From assembly GCF_018873765.1 (NCBI RefSeq), contig NC_057921.1, positions 65,709,557 through 65,773,556 of the forward strand: DNA of 64,000 nucleotides. Reading direction: 5' to 3'. Position 1 is the first letter of the stretch. Each line of letters begins with the position of its first letter. This document shows, piece by piece, positions 25,340 to 38,319 of the stretch. This DNA comes from Telopea speciosissima. Taxonomy: Eukaryota; Streptophyta; Magnoliopsida; Proteales; Proteaceae. The notes beneath the pieces were generated by a model, which was given only the letters and a program-made list of their open reading frames with translations, ran no database searches and was not told the DNA's origin. The position numbers were made by a program, and so were the translations under genes.

Positions 25340-26170
25340 AAACAAAAGGCAGAGTGGCCATTTTGATTTGCGGATCTAATAAGTTGTTCCTTAGTTCCTA
25401 TACCATACCAATTCGATAAGGAGTTCAATTGGTTGGTTTTGGATCCGGTTCGGTTCAGTCTAGTCAATTTTGATCTAATCGGTTTGATTATTCACATCCT
25501 TAAACTTTCATCGACGGAAGGAGATCTACCATCCCTTAACCAACGGACTCCAATGTGTTTTGGCTTTCTGGGTTAAAAAAATGGTAAAATCGATGATTTG
25601 GGCCGCATCTAGAGGTGGTTGGACCGCCCAGATGACCATATGGGTGAACCTGATAGGGTGTGTAAAACAAAGGCAGAGCGGCCATTTGTGGATCTAATAG
25701 GGTGTTGAACATGAAAGGGACATGTTCCTATACTACTACCGAACCGAATAGGAGTTCCAGTCAATCGGTTTTGGTTCGGTCCGATTATTTTCAATCGGTT
25801 CAATTTGGTTAGTTTGATTTTCAACACCACTAGACTTCATCGAAAGAAGGAGATGTAATGTCTCAAATCAATAGACTCATGATGTGTTATGGCCTTACGG
25901 ATATAAAAAACAAAAATGGCCAAATGGGTGATTTGAACCGCATGTGGAGGCGGTTGGACCGCCGTGATGTATCTTATGGGTGAATCTTATAGGGTGGGAA
26001 ACAAAAGGCAGAGCGGCCACTTTGATTTTGCGGATCAAATAAGTTGTTGAACATAAAAAGGACATATTCCTATACCGAATTGATAAGAAGTTTAGACCAA
26101 GTGGTTTTGACCGCTTCTAGAGGCGGTTGGACCACCCTAATAACCATATGGGTGAATCAAATAGGGTGTG
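25340..26170. repeat. Tandem array of a ~330-bp unit upstream of REC3
   Basis: Diagnostic motifs recur at regular spacing. GGCAGAG(T/C)GGCCA occurs at 25348, 25672 and 26007 (intervals 324 and 335 bp), and GGTTGGACC(G/A)CC occurs near 25618, 25950 and 26127. The last unit is shortened. A diverged related copy lies at about 27190-27480. The unit is not coding. It may be a locally amplified transposon fragment, since each copy contains a CACCACTAG/CACCCCTAG-like hAT end motif. Confidence 0.75.
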
Positions 26171-26220
26171 GAAAATCTTACCACCAAAAAAAAAATGAAG
26201 GGAAGCAGTTTTCTGTCCGG

Positions 26221-26348
26221 GAGTGTGGCCTACGCCAGCACTCCCATGTGTCTATCTCTCTCCTCCTTAAAACAAGAGGTAGAGGTGTCTTTTCACATGG
26301 GGAGGAGAGACATAGATTCATGGGAGTACTGGCGTAGACCACACTCTC
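26221..26348. mobile_element. Hairpin MITE
   Basis: The left arm GAGTGTGGCCTACGCCAGCA and the right arm (26319-26348, ending CGTAGACCACACTCTC) are near-perfect inverted copies around a purine/pyrimidine-rich centre. It is non-coding. Confidence 0.65.
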
Positions 26349-26458
26349 GAACCACACTCTCGAACAGAGATATTTTTCCCAAAAAATAAAAAAATTGTGT
26401 GGAAAACAAAATGCTGAAAGACCGTTTATTTATTTCTTTATTTATTTTTTGGGAGAAT

Positions 26459-26579
26459 GTTCTATGCGCCGCAACGCAGCCTGCGCCAAGGCACATGGGC
26501 AGCCTGTGCAGGGGAGTAAGGTGGTCATTGCACCCACCCCCATGTGCCTAGGCGCAAACTACACTGCGGCACAGAGAAC
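26459..26579. mobile_element. Hairpin MITE, second type
   Basis: Arms beginning GTTCTATGCGCCGCA and ending TGCGGCACAGAGAAC pair, with a second matching block GGCACATGGG / CCCATGTGCC. The high GC content stands out from the AT-rich surroundings. It is non-coding. Confidence 0.65.
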
Positions 26580-26801
26580 AGTGCCCCCCCCCCTTTTTTT
26601 TTACATTACAAAGGAGGTAAAAGGGAAGGAGGACGTGATGAATAAGGCTTGAAATCGAGACCTCTAAGGTCTAAGTGCCAACTACACTAGCGCATTACTG
26701 TTTGCTAGTGGCCTAGTGCAATTGTCCTCCTGGAATGACCATTTTGACCCACGGATCTAATAGTGTGTTGAACATTTTTTTTGGGGGGAGGAGATAGAAA
26801 G

Positions 26802-26979
26802 GGATCTTTATCCTCTCAATTACACTGCTCGTACTTGACTCAAGTACATCTAACAAAAGAGGTAAAAATGACTATCCTACCCCCTGCCCGAACACACTGC
26901 CCGAGGTGGGGTCCACCTCCCTCTATTAGATGTACTTGACGATCAAGTACGGGCAGTGTAATTGAGAGGATAAAAATTC
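26802..26979. mobile_element. MITE, copy 2, perfect target duplication
   Basis: This is the same family as 23594-23782. Inverted ends contain CCTCTCAATTACACTGC. Flanking direct repeats AGATAGAAAG at 26792-26801 and 26980-26989 are identical, supporting a 9- to 10-bp target duplication and hence a Mutator-like origin. It is non-autonomous. Confidence 0.8.
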
Positions 26980-29900
26980 AGATAGAAAGAAGGAAACAAG
27001 GCAGAGAGAAGGTCCCCTACCATGTTCCTTAATTTATTAGGCTTCATGTAAACTCAGTCAGATTAGAACATAAATCCAAAAATCATGGAACGGAATTTTG
27101 TCAAACTACCGTATATGAAGTTGATAGTGCCCTCCTAGCCAAGGAGTCAGCAAGTTGGGTACAAAGATGAACAATGTCTTCCATAATATTGCTAATAAGG
27201 TGTTGAACATGACTGGGGTATATTTAAATACCAATACCGAACCAATAAGGTGCTCGGTCAATCTGGTCGGATCAATTTCAATTGGTTCAATTTAGTCGAT
27301 CTGATTTTGACACCCCTAGGGTTTCTGAGTAATGAACTTATGATGTGTTATGGTTTTACACTTTTACGTACGGGTTTTAAAAATGGCTAATTGGGTGATT
27401 TGGGCTGCATTTCGAGGTGGTTGGACCACCCGATGATCGTATAGGTGAACCTAAGCCGCATCTGAAGGCGGTTAGGCGGTTGGACCAATCAATCACGTGT
27501 GAAAATACTACTGTATGGTAGAGGGAGACCTTGCAGGCCTGCATGCATCCATGGTTTACGCCATCTTTTAGGTGGTTCTTTAATGACCCGCCCAGGTCCT
27601 TCAAGAAACTGGTTGTGATGGATGTATGGGAGACCCAAGATCCACATTTCATGGTCACAATCTTTTTCCCTGAGAATTGATAAGAACTGGAAAGAACTCT
27701 ACGCTAGCAACCATATCCGACAACTGACATGCAATACAGACAAGGAGAGATGGCAAAGTCTATCCTTGGCTTCTTTGCCTTTTTACCAAATAGGAAAAGA
27801 AAAAAAAAAAGGGTTTATCCTCGCCTTGTTGTCCTTCTACAGAGTCACAAAAAATAGTACAACATTAATAGGTTTGATATTATGACCTCGATTAAGTAGA
27901 TAATAATTTTAGGGCCGGCAGAGGTTTCCTACGATGTTAGAGTGAGAAATTGCACCAATGAGAGGATGGGAGACGGATTCGTTATACAAGATGCATGATT
28001 ATAAATATCGATATTAAGATTTGTATCAATCTCGATCGATGCTAATACCAACATTGAAAATATATCAGTTGTATCGGACATTTTTGCCCTTATTTTCAAT
28101 AAAAATTCATTTTTTAGATAATTTTACCCTTAGTATTAAGAACGGTGGACTTGAATCGAACAGGTATCGGATAGATTGACCAATACACTCATTCGGTATC
28201 GATATTTGAAACCCTAGTAGAGGATCCACATTTTGTTTGAGGAAAGAGTGTATCGATGTGGACCCTACAGCTCATTATGTGAGAGGACGTGGGAAGCAAT
28301 CTAGGTGAATTATTGTTATCACAAAGTGTTAAAAATAATACTTTAAAAATTGTTTGTAATAGCTAATTCTTTTAGAACCGAGTTGCCCTTCAACTACAAT
28401 CAAGAGGATATCTATCGACTAAGGCCTTCGATCGATGTCCATAGGGGATCATGCACAATAGGGGGTGTGTTTCACCATTTATAAATAAGGGGTAGATTTT
28501 TATGATCGTTTGTTCGACCATCATGGAGGTGGTTATCCTTCACAGCATGGTAAAGGAAAACTTCTTTCATTCTTTTATTTGGAGAACAATGACTATCGAA
28601 AATACAAGAAGAATCCATGTCCTAATCTGCCATTGGTCAGTTAGACCAGCAAATCCCTTCTTTAAAAAAAAATATTTGTAGCTGAGAATGTAGATTACAA
28701 TTCAGATCCTCTATGACACGGGCTGCCCCAACTACCGTACTATGCAAACACAAAGCGGTGTGCAATGAGCGCCTTACCCCCCTCTTTTTATATACAGAAA
28801 AAGTTGGGTCTGTCTCAAACATCAATGGAGACCAAACACATTACCAGGCCTTGACCCGAAATTCCATGTTGTTGAAGGTCAAAGCACTAACTATATGAAA
28901 TGGTTTCATAGGTCACCCACACTTACGTAATCAACACAAAATAAACTTCACATGCCAATCGTTTAGTCCCCAAAAAAGCCATGTATTAAACTTCACATAC
29001 AAATCGTCCCAAAAAAGGAAAAAAAAGTTACACATCATCTTCTAAGTTCTAACAACCAATGGTTGATTATGATCTTTACTTTTGGAATAATTTATAAAGA
29101 TATATATATATATATATATATATTTTTTTAAATGCAATATGGTCAGTGTCACCATGCGTCACAGCACATGTCAAAATGCAAAATCTGGTATGTTTGCTCA
29201 CATTGAGGTCTCCTCAACATGAAAAAGTTTTAATATTTAATAAATAAATAGGAAAAAGATCTCGACTTGGTGGCACCTCTTACGCCCTCTCATTGGACAC
29301 TGTAAGATGATGTCCGTACCTCCCTTGGGTAGATACTCAAGTGTGTTCTTTTATTGGCCCAAATATTGATGTAGAGACCATGCGATCAAGTAGTAATATT
29401 TCACATGAAAACATAGAAAACCACTGACGGCTCAAAGAATCCTTGCCTTCTAAAATTTTCTTTTCGTTTGATATATAAAACCAAAAAAAAGGGAACAGTA
29501 TTTGGTCGTATAGCCAATAGGAGCATGCTTGCAAGCATCATGGGGGTAACATTTCTTCCTTTTGATGTGGGTGGGGGTAACACTCTTTTTCGTTTATTTG
29601 TTTTCTTTTTTGGTAGAATTTCCCTTTATTTGTTATAACAGGTTATTTGCACTTAAACTAATCACCAAAACTATGTATGAGCCAAACGAAACTGAATGTA
29701 GAAATCGAATAAAATCGAACCAATTGGATTGATTTCAATTATGAGATTATAAAATTTGGGTTTGAGTTTCCCTGTCTAACTTCGTAGCATATGTTAGTGT
29801 CTCTTGTGCGTGTGTCTCTCTCCTCTCACAATAGAAGAGAGGAGACTGATTGGCACGGCCGCAAGGGGAGACTAGCATTCTTTCTCCCATAAAAATTGTT

Positions 29901-30020
29901 GAAATGGCGTGCAAGCTTCTGCTTAAGTGTTGTTAGTCTTTTCGCTGTCAATGACTCAATACTCAATGAATGGACCCCCAGCTTGTATGGAGACCATCTA
30001 AACTTGTCAACGTAAATATG

Positions 30021-30052
30021 TGCCTTTGTGCCTTTGTGCCTTTGTGCCTTTG
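30021..30052. repeat. Minisatellite, four copies of TGCCTTTG
   Basis: Four perfect head-to-tail copies of an 8-bp unit lie in intergenic DNA. Confidence 0.95.
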
Positions 30053-30788
30053 TGGGGTCGCCCATAGACCACAGTGTCCTCTCTTGTCTACCACCCATGA
30101 AAACTTCTAGAATTCAGCTCGTCAATTTACACTTCTGTGTTGTGTTTCGAGTGCAGACAGCCCTAATTTCAATATGCCCTTAGTGTTCTACTTCCGTATG
30201 CAAGTGAAAGAAGAAACTTGAGATGTTTACCAAAAGAAACAAAAAAAAAGAAAGAAGAAACTTGAGATCATACACAATTAGGTTGGCGAAAGGACCAACT
30301 GAGTAGTGGTGCAAGACCGGTCCCACAAGGACTTGACCCTAGTTCCTCCTATTGCCAACATGTAACAGTAACTATCTCACGTATAAGAGATGTATAGTCG
30401 GATTTGAAGATCTACAAGGATTTGGACATCACTTCTTATCTTCTGAATTATATCCGAAATACGGTACCTTCAGTCATGGAGAAAATTCTTTAGAAAGATC
30501 TCTCAGTCCCATTTGCTCCCAAGTGAGAGGGAAAAGATTATTGAGGTTTCACGTGAAAAGAATGATCTCACATTGAATGTGAGTAACTCAAAGCCTGGGA
30601 ATCGATCAGATTCAATTCAGCCTAAACCTTAGAAGTGATCGAATTTTTTGAATGGAAAATCAGCTGAATCGGAAATCGGATTACGATCCTACTCCGGCCA
30701 GTTTCTCAAACCAAGATCATTGCCCACTAACAAATACATCACTACTCATATAATCAAAATAAAGGGAGAGCCCAACCCTCCAGAGTCC

Positions 30789-30904
30789 GGATCCTCTCCA
30801 GTGCGCCAGTAAGTGCAGCACGCATGGGACGGCTGGAGCTGTCCTTGGGGTGCATGCAAGACAGCTCCAGCCGCACTGCACTCACTGGCGTGCTGGAGAG
30901 GATT
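30789..30904. mobile_element. GC-rich hairpin MITE
   Basis: The left arm GGATCCTCTCCAGTGCGCCAG pairs with the right arm ending CTGGCGTGCTGGAGAGGAT. An inner pair, CTGGAGCTGTC / GACAGCTCCAG, surrounds a short loop near 30842-30868. No coding capacity. Its outer motif (CCTCTCCAG/CCTCTGCAG) recalls the compound foldback at 52811-53085. Confidence 0.65.
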
Positions 30905-32021
30905 TTCTTGCACCCTCCAGCAGGTCCCATGCCCCACAATCCCCTTTGTCTGACCGATCCTCTTCAGTGACTGATTGGTATCATTTTGGACGAGGGTGGT
31001 TTATCACAAATATGTAATCCGAAGCCTCACCACACCAATGTGGATTGGAGATTTGAATTTTGAAGTGTAAAGTAAGAGGGAATACGTTACGTACCACATA
31101 TTGGGCCTAAACTCGACCCTACTGGACCGGATAGACTATATTTTCAGAACTTTATTTCAAAGCCCAACCCGGAAAAATGGATCCAGGCCTCAAAAAACAA
31201 GATCTGGACTGTGATCTACAGATTCTAAACTGAATATGTTGACATATTCCTTTTGGAAACAAAAAAGAACATCCTAATCTAAAATGAAAATTATTAATGG
31301 AGATTGGTAAACCATAACCACCCAAGTAACCTGCTCAGATGCCAGGTTTCAGCCCAAATTACACCCATCAAGATCCAAAATCACCTAGAAGGTGGATGCG
31401 AACACATGGGAGGTTTATGATTGACTTCGAGTCTGAAAATTGGTATGCGTAGGGACAATTCTTAAGATATCCAACAGTTAAAATTACCACATCATCCTTC
31501 CATGTGGCGCAACTAGGTGCCTATGACATTTTACGAGGCAGGGATTTGGTTCCTATTGCCTCTGCTAATTGTTGGTGTGTATTGCCTCCAAAATATATGG
31601 ACATCTCTTCCCCACATCAGCATCAAATCATGAGTTGTTTCATACAAATTTGAGATTACATGGTAGAATAAGCATTGGGAAGTAGTTGAAACACTAACTC
31701 TATCTAAAAACAGGATTAATTGGAAAATAAGGGGGAAGCAATTATTTCCAAGGAATTCCCCATATATCTAACTCTCAAAGTGACCACATAATTATACTGA
31801 ATTATTGCCATATTTTCAGTTTCAGATTTCTCGGAAAAGGAGAGCCGCAGAGTCGCTCACCTCTACAAAATCATTTTTATTCTGATACTCATGCACAAAT
31901 TTCACTCTCTAACCCATCTGATCCTGAGGACCAACTGCCAGAGGGCGTAATACCATATTTCACCAAATTAGTAGTAACAGAGGCAGTAAAGGAAAAGGAA
32001 CAAGAATAAGGTTATCAATGA

Positions 32022-35000
32022 TCAGTTGACTCCATAGACCCACTTCTCTGCATTGCTTGTGTAACTAACCAACTCCTCTGGCTTGAACCAAAGATTGATT
32101 TCATCCTTAGCAGTTTCAAGTCCATCACTCCCATGAATGATATTTCTGCAAAGCAAAATTAGATTCTGCCGTTCATTAGTATGATAGAGAAAACCTTTCC
32201 AAAAGCAGTTGGACAGAAGCTGAAGCATTATGGGCATTGAGTGCCACCTGTTATGCCCATAAAGCATGTTCTATTTAGCATTCTGACATATTTGCTTTGC
32301 AGCAGATTAACAATTGTTGCAGAAAATGAAAGAAGGGCTTGGCAGAAAAGGAAATGGGAAGACTTTGATACAGATTTCCAAAATGAAGCTTGATAGGTGG
32401 AATGTAATTTGTAATAACTGAGGGCAAGGATAAATCTAACAATATGCCTATACAAATATGATGTATTTAAATGGCAGAAAAAAGAGAAATTGAATTTGAA
32501 ATATTTGGACAGTTTAACAAGGGAAAAGTTAGAAAAAGAAAACAAATTATTATTCTAGTTCAGAGAAATACCTTCCAACAACAACTGCAAGATCACCTCT
32601 GATGGTCCCTGGCTCGGATTTTTGTGGATCTGTGGCTCCAATAAGTTTACGACCATATTTTATGACTCCCTCTCCTTCCCAAACCTGCAAGAGATTAGAA
32701 GGTAGAGTTTTGCTTTGCTCGCAAACTAATGTAGAACAACGAGAAGAGAGTTTTCTATCTTCTGACCATGGCAAGGACAGGACCAGAGCTAAGGAAGTCA
32801 CACAGACCATTAAAGAAAGGTCTTTCCTTAAGGTCATGGTAATGCTTCTGAGCAAATTCCTTGGAAGGGATCACTAACTTAATAGCCACAAGCTTATACC
32901 CTTTACGCTCAAAGCGTGATATAATTTCTGCAATCTGGAGAAAAACAAAAGAAAGTGACTCATTTATCCGAAAAAGAGAAAAAATGACTCATAAATTCTC
33001 AATGATTTTTTTTACCAAAAAAAGAAAGAAAAGAAAGATACAATAAGGTATCGATCCCCATTCCCCAACACAGAAAGTATATTTGTATACAACCACTTTA
33101 TGGTTGAGTAACCCCCGGATCTCGTCTGAATTCCAACTGTTGTGCCTACAGCACCTTGCTTATTGGGAATTTCTGAATCGGTTTGTAATTTTAAGTCTAA
33201 GGAAACAGGAAAGGGCATATGTTAAATGTTCGAAAGAACTATGATAAGAAAAGAACAGGGCACACATAATTATAAGAATGCAACTTGTATCTAAAGTGGT
33301 GAACTGAGAAGTTGTAACCATCTTTTGTTTGCCCCTTGTCTTATTCCCAAAAGTTTTTTAAATCAAGAATTTAAAAAAAAAATTGAAATAATTTGAAAAT
33401 GACTTACCAGTATGTCATTCTCAAGAACTGTCACTGTCTCACAGGCATTTCAAGCACAATAGGATTTTACGTGTTATACCACTAAGAGGGCAAAAAAGCA
33501 GCATTACAACTTTTTTCCTCCAAATTTGGTTACACAAGATTTTCATATTGACACCCTCCAAGGGTGTCAAATAAATTGTAACCTTATTTTTTGCCCTCTT
33601 AGCATAGCACACTTCATTTTTCAATGAGGGTAAAATACGGTTATTTCACGTGTACTCAAAACAAGTGCAAGACAATGATGACATATGGTAAGTACCCCTT
33701 TCAAATTATTTTGAAAACCCTTTTTTACTCTTGACTTAAATAACTTTTGAGAATAAGACAAGGGGCAATCAAAAGAAGATTATATAGTGTGCTCTAAACA
33801 CGTGCGAGACAGTGTTGGGCAATCAAAAGTTGTAACCATCTTTTCCCCCTTTCTTTCAACTAGACGAAGGATATGTTAGATATGATCATTTTATTCAACT
33901 CCAAATATCCACTCTAGAGATAATTTAATATTTTTAAATTTAAGCAGATTAACAAAATTTAGATATCTGAATCTTAACAGGTTTAGATGTTTCATTTTTT
34001 TATATCCAGTTCGAATTTGATCCTATCATATCATAGATATTGTCTCAGAGGTAGTGAAGGATCTAAACCACATCATGAGCCACTCCAAGTTTAGAACAAT
34101 TGGTCAATGACAAGCAGATAAGACCCGTGCATTAAAATAAAAAGTGTACCATACCAGTCCCCGCTGCACTCCATCAGGTTTAATTGCAATAAAAGTGCGT
34201 TCCATCTGAATTAAAAGAAAGAGAGAGGGGGGGGGGGGAGGGGAAGAAAAAGAGCAATATTACCAACAGAAAGACAAAGACCAAATTACAAAATAACACT
34301 ATACATAATTCTAACTACAAGGTGCAAGAAAAATGAAGTACCTCAGCAGCATGTGCCTCCTGTTCCTGGAGCATATAAACTAGGAGAAAAAGAAACAAAA
34401 GTTGGAAATCAGAACCCACATTGAAATGAACACATCATGGATCCCAATAAATTTATTTTTAAAAGGGGAGGGGGGTACAAAAGGTCATCAATAAGCATTT
34501 CACATATCGAGTTTCAAACTCAAATTCAATCAAACACCAATGACCAACCCATGTATGTCCATGCATCCTTGTATTTTCAGACATCCACAAAATGCCATGC
34601 ACCCTCTTGTAGTCCTTATATTTTTAAAGCTTTGCTTTGCCACTTGATACTCTGTTTGGGCTCAAACCCGACCCGTAGGTAGGGGACCTTGGGGTCTACT
34701 TGTCCACAAAATTTGGACCCTATTTGATCTGGCCACATGGTGGATATTTGGACCATCCTGGATAACTTTGCCCAAGAAAATATTTAATCAAAAAGAAGTT
34801 TCCACATGACACCATGTAAGTACACTCCCATAGAGATATGGTCTTATGGGCATTGCTCCAAATGGATATCCAGCATGTACAAATTAAACACTACAAATTT
34901 GCTAACAGGTGTGTTAACATAAGGTCACATACATAAGAAAGTGCTAAAATGTAAAGGTTTGCAGTCTCCAGATGTATTCAAAGGTGTGTCATGTACAGTT

Positions 35001-35236
35001 TTTGTTGAGCAAGCCATCATATGTCCTCTTCTACAATGGCATCAAAGCTTATAAAATGCATAAAGATGTGTTAATACTTTTTATAATGTCCCTAGCATTT
35101 TGTTGTTTGATCTTTCGAACAAGATGACTCCTAGACTCTTAAAAACTCAAAGAGGTACCTCTTTCCATCTTTGTCTTCGCCTTCTTGTTTTATGGTCTAT
35201 CTTGGGAAGTCAAGCAAGTGTGTATGTCTGTGTGTG

Positions 35237-35272
<36 letters not shown>

Positions 35273-37256
35273 ACAAATACAATGCCATGAAAGGATCAGT
35301 TTGAAGGTTTTGATCAATGCAGGCAGTATGATGGCAGCAAACAAGATGGAGATATAATATCGGGAGAAGTCTAAGTTAGCATTCAATTCTAGAATGCAAC
35401 CCACGCCTTTTCTTTCCAACCCGTTACAGTGCACAAGCTGATAATTGTTGTAGAAGAGGTTGCGGATACCCCAATGCTATAACTTTAGCAGGGGCTAGGG
35501 CCCTCTTCCTTACTATGCAACTTCATCAAGTGACTGCCATCATAGTTTGCCTACTCAGACCTTTTACTTTAAGCCATCATATCCTTTATCATTCTGGAGA
35601 GGACATTGAAGATAAAACAGAAACGGAGATAACTGACGCCTGAACTCCAAAATAGCGAATGTAATCTGATACACAAAAGAAGAATGCCCACTAAAAAATT
35701 AAGATAAATTCCTTTCCATAGCAACTTAATAAGTACAAGGACATCCGACAAAAAGTCAAAACAAGAGAAAAAGCACAATGCTGAGTTAGTCTCTTCAGTT
35801 TCTCATGCATGCTGTAAGAAACACAAGCTGAAAATACCAGGAAAAAAAAGTGTACAAAACCTGCTGCTGGAAGGGCTAGGGCTCCTGAAACCCATCCTCT
35901 AGATGCATTATGGCAATTTGCTCTCCCGTAAAATGAAGCAGAAGAAGGCAACTTTCCTCTCAATGAGGTTGCTGCTGCTGCTACAGCTCGCCCCTCTAGA
36001 CAGGAGAAGACTCAGTTAAGATTTTCTTATAGAAATAAAATAACCTAAAATAAAAGGAGCATTTAAACACTTCAAAAGGAATTCAATAAGTTATGAAGTG
36101 AAAAAACAGAACCGTTAGAAAAACTAGCTGAATGAGGTACATTATCCCACAAGTCAAAGCCAACAATTTCAGCACCTTGAGTTGCAATTTTTCTCCTCTC
36201 CTTTTTTCCTCTTTTTTTAAACTCAGATCCACCCCTGTTTGCTACACCAGATAAATATTTTCTTGAGGGGACAAAAGAACATTGAGGACCTTTAGACATA
36301 ATTCATCTGACTCCAATCAGAGTAAGGAAACTTGGGTATCGACCGAGAAGATACTTTCCTGAGGATTATCTACAATGGAAGATGTTGAAATGGAGTACCA
36401 CTGTGCGGTATAACTCCCAGCCTATGGCTATTCAAGCAAATTGGATGATCAGCATCGGATGATCGCTAGCTGATCGTGGACCAGCAAATTGATAATTGGA
36501 CTTTTTAAATCTGGATGTATCTCGTTCAGTTTCCTTGGATCAGTTGGATATTGTTCAATAAATTTGAATGTATCTTGTTCCATTTCCTTCGCCCAGTAGG
36601 ATAATGAACAAGACACCAACCAAAACCTAGGTTCTAGCCTTTCTACAGTGTATTTCCTTCTAACTTTTTTGACTACGGAAATTGATCACTGTAGACGTCG
36701 ATTATGATGGAAATGAAGGTCTCCAGCAATGCGTTCTTCCATACATAATATGGAAAGCTAGGGTGTCAGGATATTGACCAAAAAATCTCACTCAAATGGA
36801 TCCAATGGATGCCAGAGGCATAGCAGATACGTCAGCTACAGGTGGGGTTTCAAGAGGACGATAGAACAGGGAAATCATTGTCTTAATCTCTCCCTCTCTT
36901 TCCCTTCGTCCTGAGATCCCATTCTTACTCAAGATTGACAGACCCCTTTGGACATTTTATCCTCAATTCCTGAATTAAATATCTTATATTGGAGGTGATG
37001 AGAATCCATTAGAATGCTCAAAACCAACAAATCTCAGCGATGAAGCAACCGATAACTGGAAAGATAAAAGGGGAGGGGGAAGAGGGGTGCTGGACTGCAG
37101 CGTACAGGCATTAAATCCATGCGACAGATTTCCTCCCATTGTTTTGGAGAAAGAAAAAAAAAAAAACTCACCGGCGAAAACGGGAGAGCTTTTCGAGGCA
37201 GAAATGAGTGCCCTCAGAGACTTCGAGACAGCAGACTTGCAGATCTGGGAGCTCAT
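32022..37256 (-). CDS. NDPK3: Nucleoside diphosphate kinase, organellar NDPK3 type, 7 exons, complete
   Basis: Exons from the 5' end: 37172-37256, 35861-35995, 34342-34379, 34155-34205, 32767-32934, 32572-32684, 32022-32145. All junctions are GT-AG and in frame, giving 237 aa, close to Arabidopsis NDPK3. The enzyme moves the gamma-phosphate of an NTP to an NDP through a phospho-histidine. The start [17 protein letters not shown] matches the NDPK3 targeting peptide, and residues 1 to about 86 form an organelle presequence with a hydrophobic stretch. The catalytic core is 87-237: [27 protein letters not shown], the active-site His in NIIHGSDG (about residue 201), and the C-terminus EKWVYGVN. 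Members reach the mitochondrial intermembrane space and/or thylakoid lumen. Intron 4 contains a foldback repeat. The PH-domain gene lies upstream on the same strand. Confidence 0.96.
33310..33844. repeat. Foldback repeat in NDPK3 intron 4 bounded by 17-bp direct repeats
   Basis: Left and right parts pair in several blocks: TTGCCCCTTGTCTTATTC against GAATAAGACAAGGGGCAA, and CTAAGAGGGCAAAAAA against TTTTTTGCCCTCTTAG. They surround a 19-bp palindrome, GACACCC...GGGTGTC, at 33550-33568. The same 17-bp word (AGTTGTAACCATCTTTT) stands at both borders (33310-33326 and 33828-33844). It could be a long target duplication or part of a nested structure. No coding capacity. Confidence 0.55.
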
Positions 37257-37400
37257 CTTCGATTGCTGAAGCTTATGGTAAACCAGAGACAGCGCCTCCC
37301 GAGCTCTGGGTCTCGAGAAATACAAATTGTGTTTAGTGAAAAGGCCGTGCAAGTGTGCTACAGAACCGTACACCAGACACCGGAGTGAGGATTTCAATTT

Positions 37401-37410
37401 GATATATAAG
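37401..37410 (-). promoter_or_regulatory. TATA-like box upstream of NDPK3
   Basis: The minus strand reads CTTATATATC about 145 bp upstream of the NDPK3 start codon. This leaves room for a leader of roughly 110 nt, a usual plant distance. The position fits; usage is not shown. Confidence 0.4.
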
Positions 37411-37747
37411 AGGTTTCTGTGGTCTCCGTGGCCATATTGGGTCTCTCTCTGTTGACGAAATCCACTTTTCCGTGCTATGATTAGTGTGGTATTCGAGCTC
37501 TAGACGATGGCATAAAGCTTTGCAGAGGAAAGCAAGGAGAGCGTGTTAGCTGTGCGTACGAACAGGAACAGCAGACTTGTTCCGTTGTATTCCTCCGTTT
37601 TTCCCATAGAGGATATAGGTGTACGTGGCTTCTCATTTGCCCTACGGTTCGTCTCTGAACGTGCAAGTACACGTACGTGGAGAGATAACCCACCCAAGGT
37701 CTGAAAATCCTTTTTTTAACTGTTCCACGAATCTCATCCAAGTGTGG

Positions 37748-38310
37748 AAGAAAATGCTTATCTGTATAAATCTTTCCCGTAGAAGCAAGTGGAGCATGGC
37801 GTGTACAAAAATATTATTTCGGAGCATAGAATCTCTATAATTGCAGCTTCCTTGAGGATTCTCCAATTCCTAATAGTGTGCAGTGCGTTAGTACTAGGTG
37901 GAGATATCGACACTGAGAACGGTGGATGCCAATGAACTCAGATCGTTGGATGTCTGAACTGTCGGGTGTTGACATCTTTACCTAGCACTGCCTGCACACT
38001 TTTAAGAATTGGAGAAGATTATTTTCCCTTCCTTTTTTTTCCTTCCTTGAAGGATTGATTATTGGACTGCCTTAGTTATTAAACACCACCCTCACGCACC
38101 CTTCCATATGTTAGCTTTTCTCTAATAGCTTTATGATGTAAAGATTGTGTAGAACTCTTACTAAATTTGGGGAAGACGACATCCCTTGCTTGGGGAGGAA
38201 AAAGGTGAAAAGGAAAAATGCTAACTTGGATGAATCTTTCTTGTAGAAGCAAGCGGAGCATGGCGTGTATAGAAAATTTTATGTCGGAGTTTAGAACCTC
38301 TCAAAGGATT
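37748..38310. repeat. ~100-bp direct repeat pair flanking a foldback MITE
   Basis: Segments at about 37755-37845 and 38216-38305 share long blocks such as GTAGAAGCAAG(T/C)GGAGCATGG and are in the same orientation. Between them, about 37857-38013, the ends ATTCTCCAATTC and GAATTGGAGAA and the inner AGTGTGCAG/CTGCACACT blocks form an inverted repeat, i.e. a small MITE. The region lies upstream of NDPK3 and shows no gene. Confidence 0.6.
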
Positions 38311-38319
38311 ACGCTGGTC

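Larger units (their letters stand above)
26990..31900. other. Intergenic region between the NDPK3 and REC3 genes
   Basis: No gene is supported here. Visible content: a diverged unit of the ~330-bp repeat near 27190-27480, GTATCG-motif remnants near 28020-28200, a (TA)n run at 29096-29123, an 8-bp minisatellite at 30021-30052 and a hairpin MITE at about 30789-30904. Short open frames show no domains or splice pattern. The right part next to 32022 probably includes the 3' untranslated region of the NDPK gene. Confidence 0.5.

Noticed and set aside
35691..37397. Independent small proteins at 35.7-36.0 and 37.0-37.4 kb
   Set aside because: They are exons 2 and 1 of the NDPK3 gene read through into introns.
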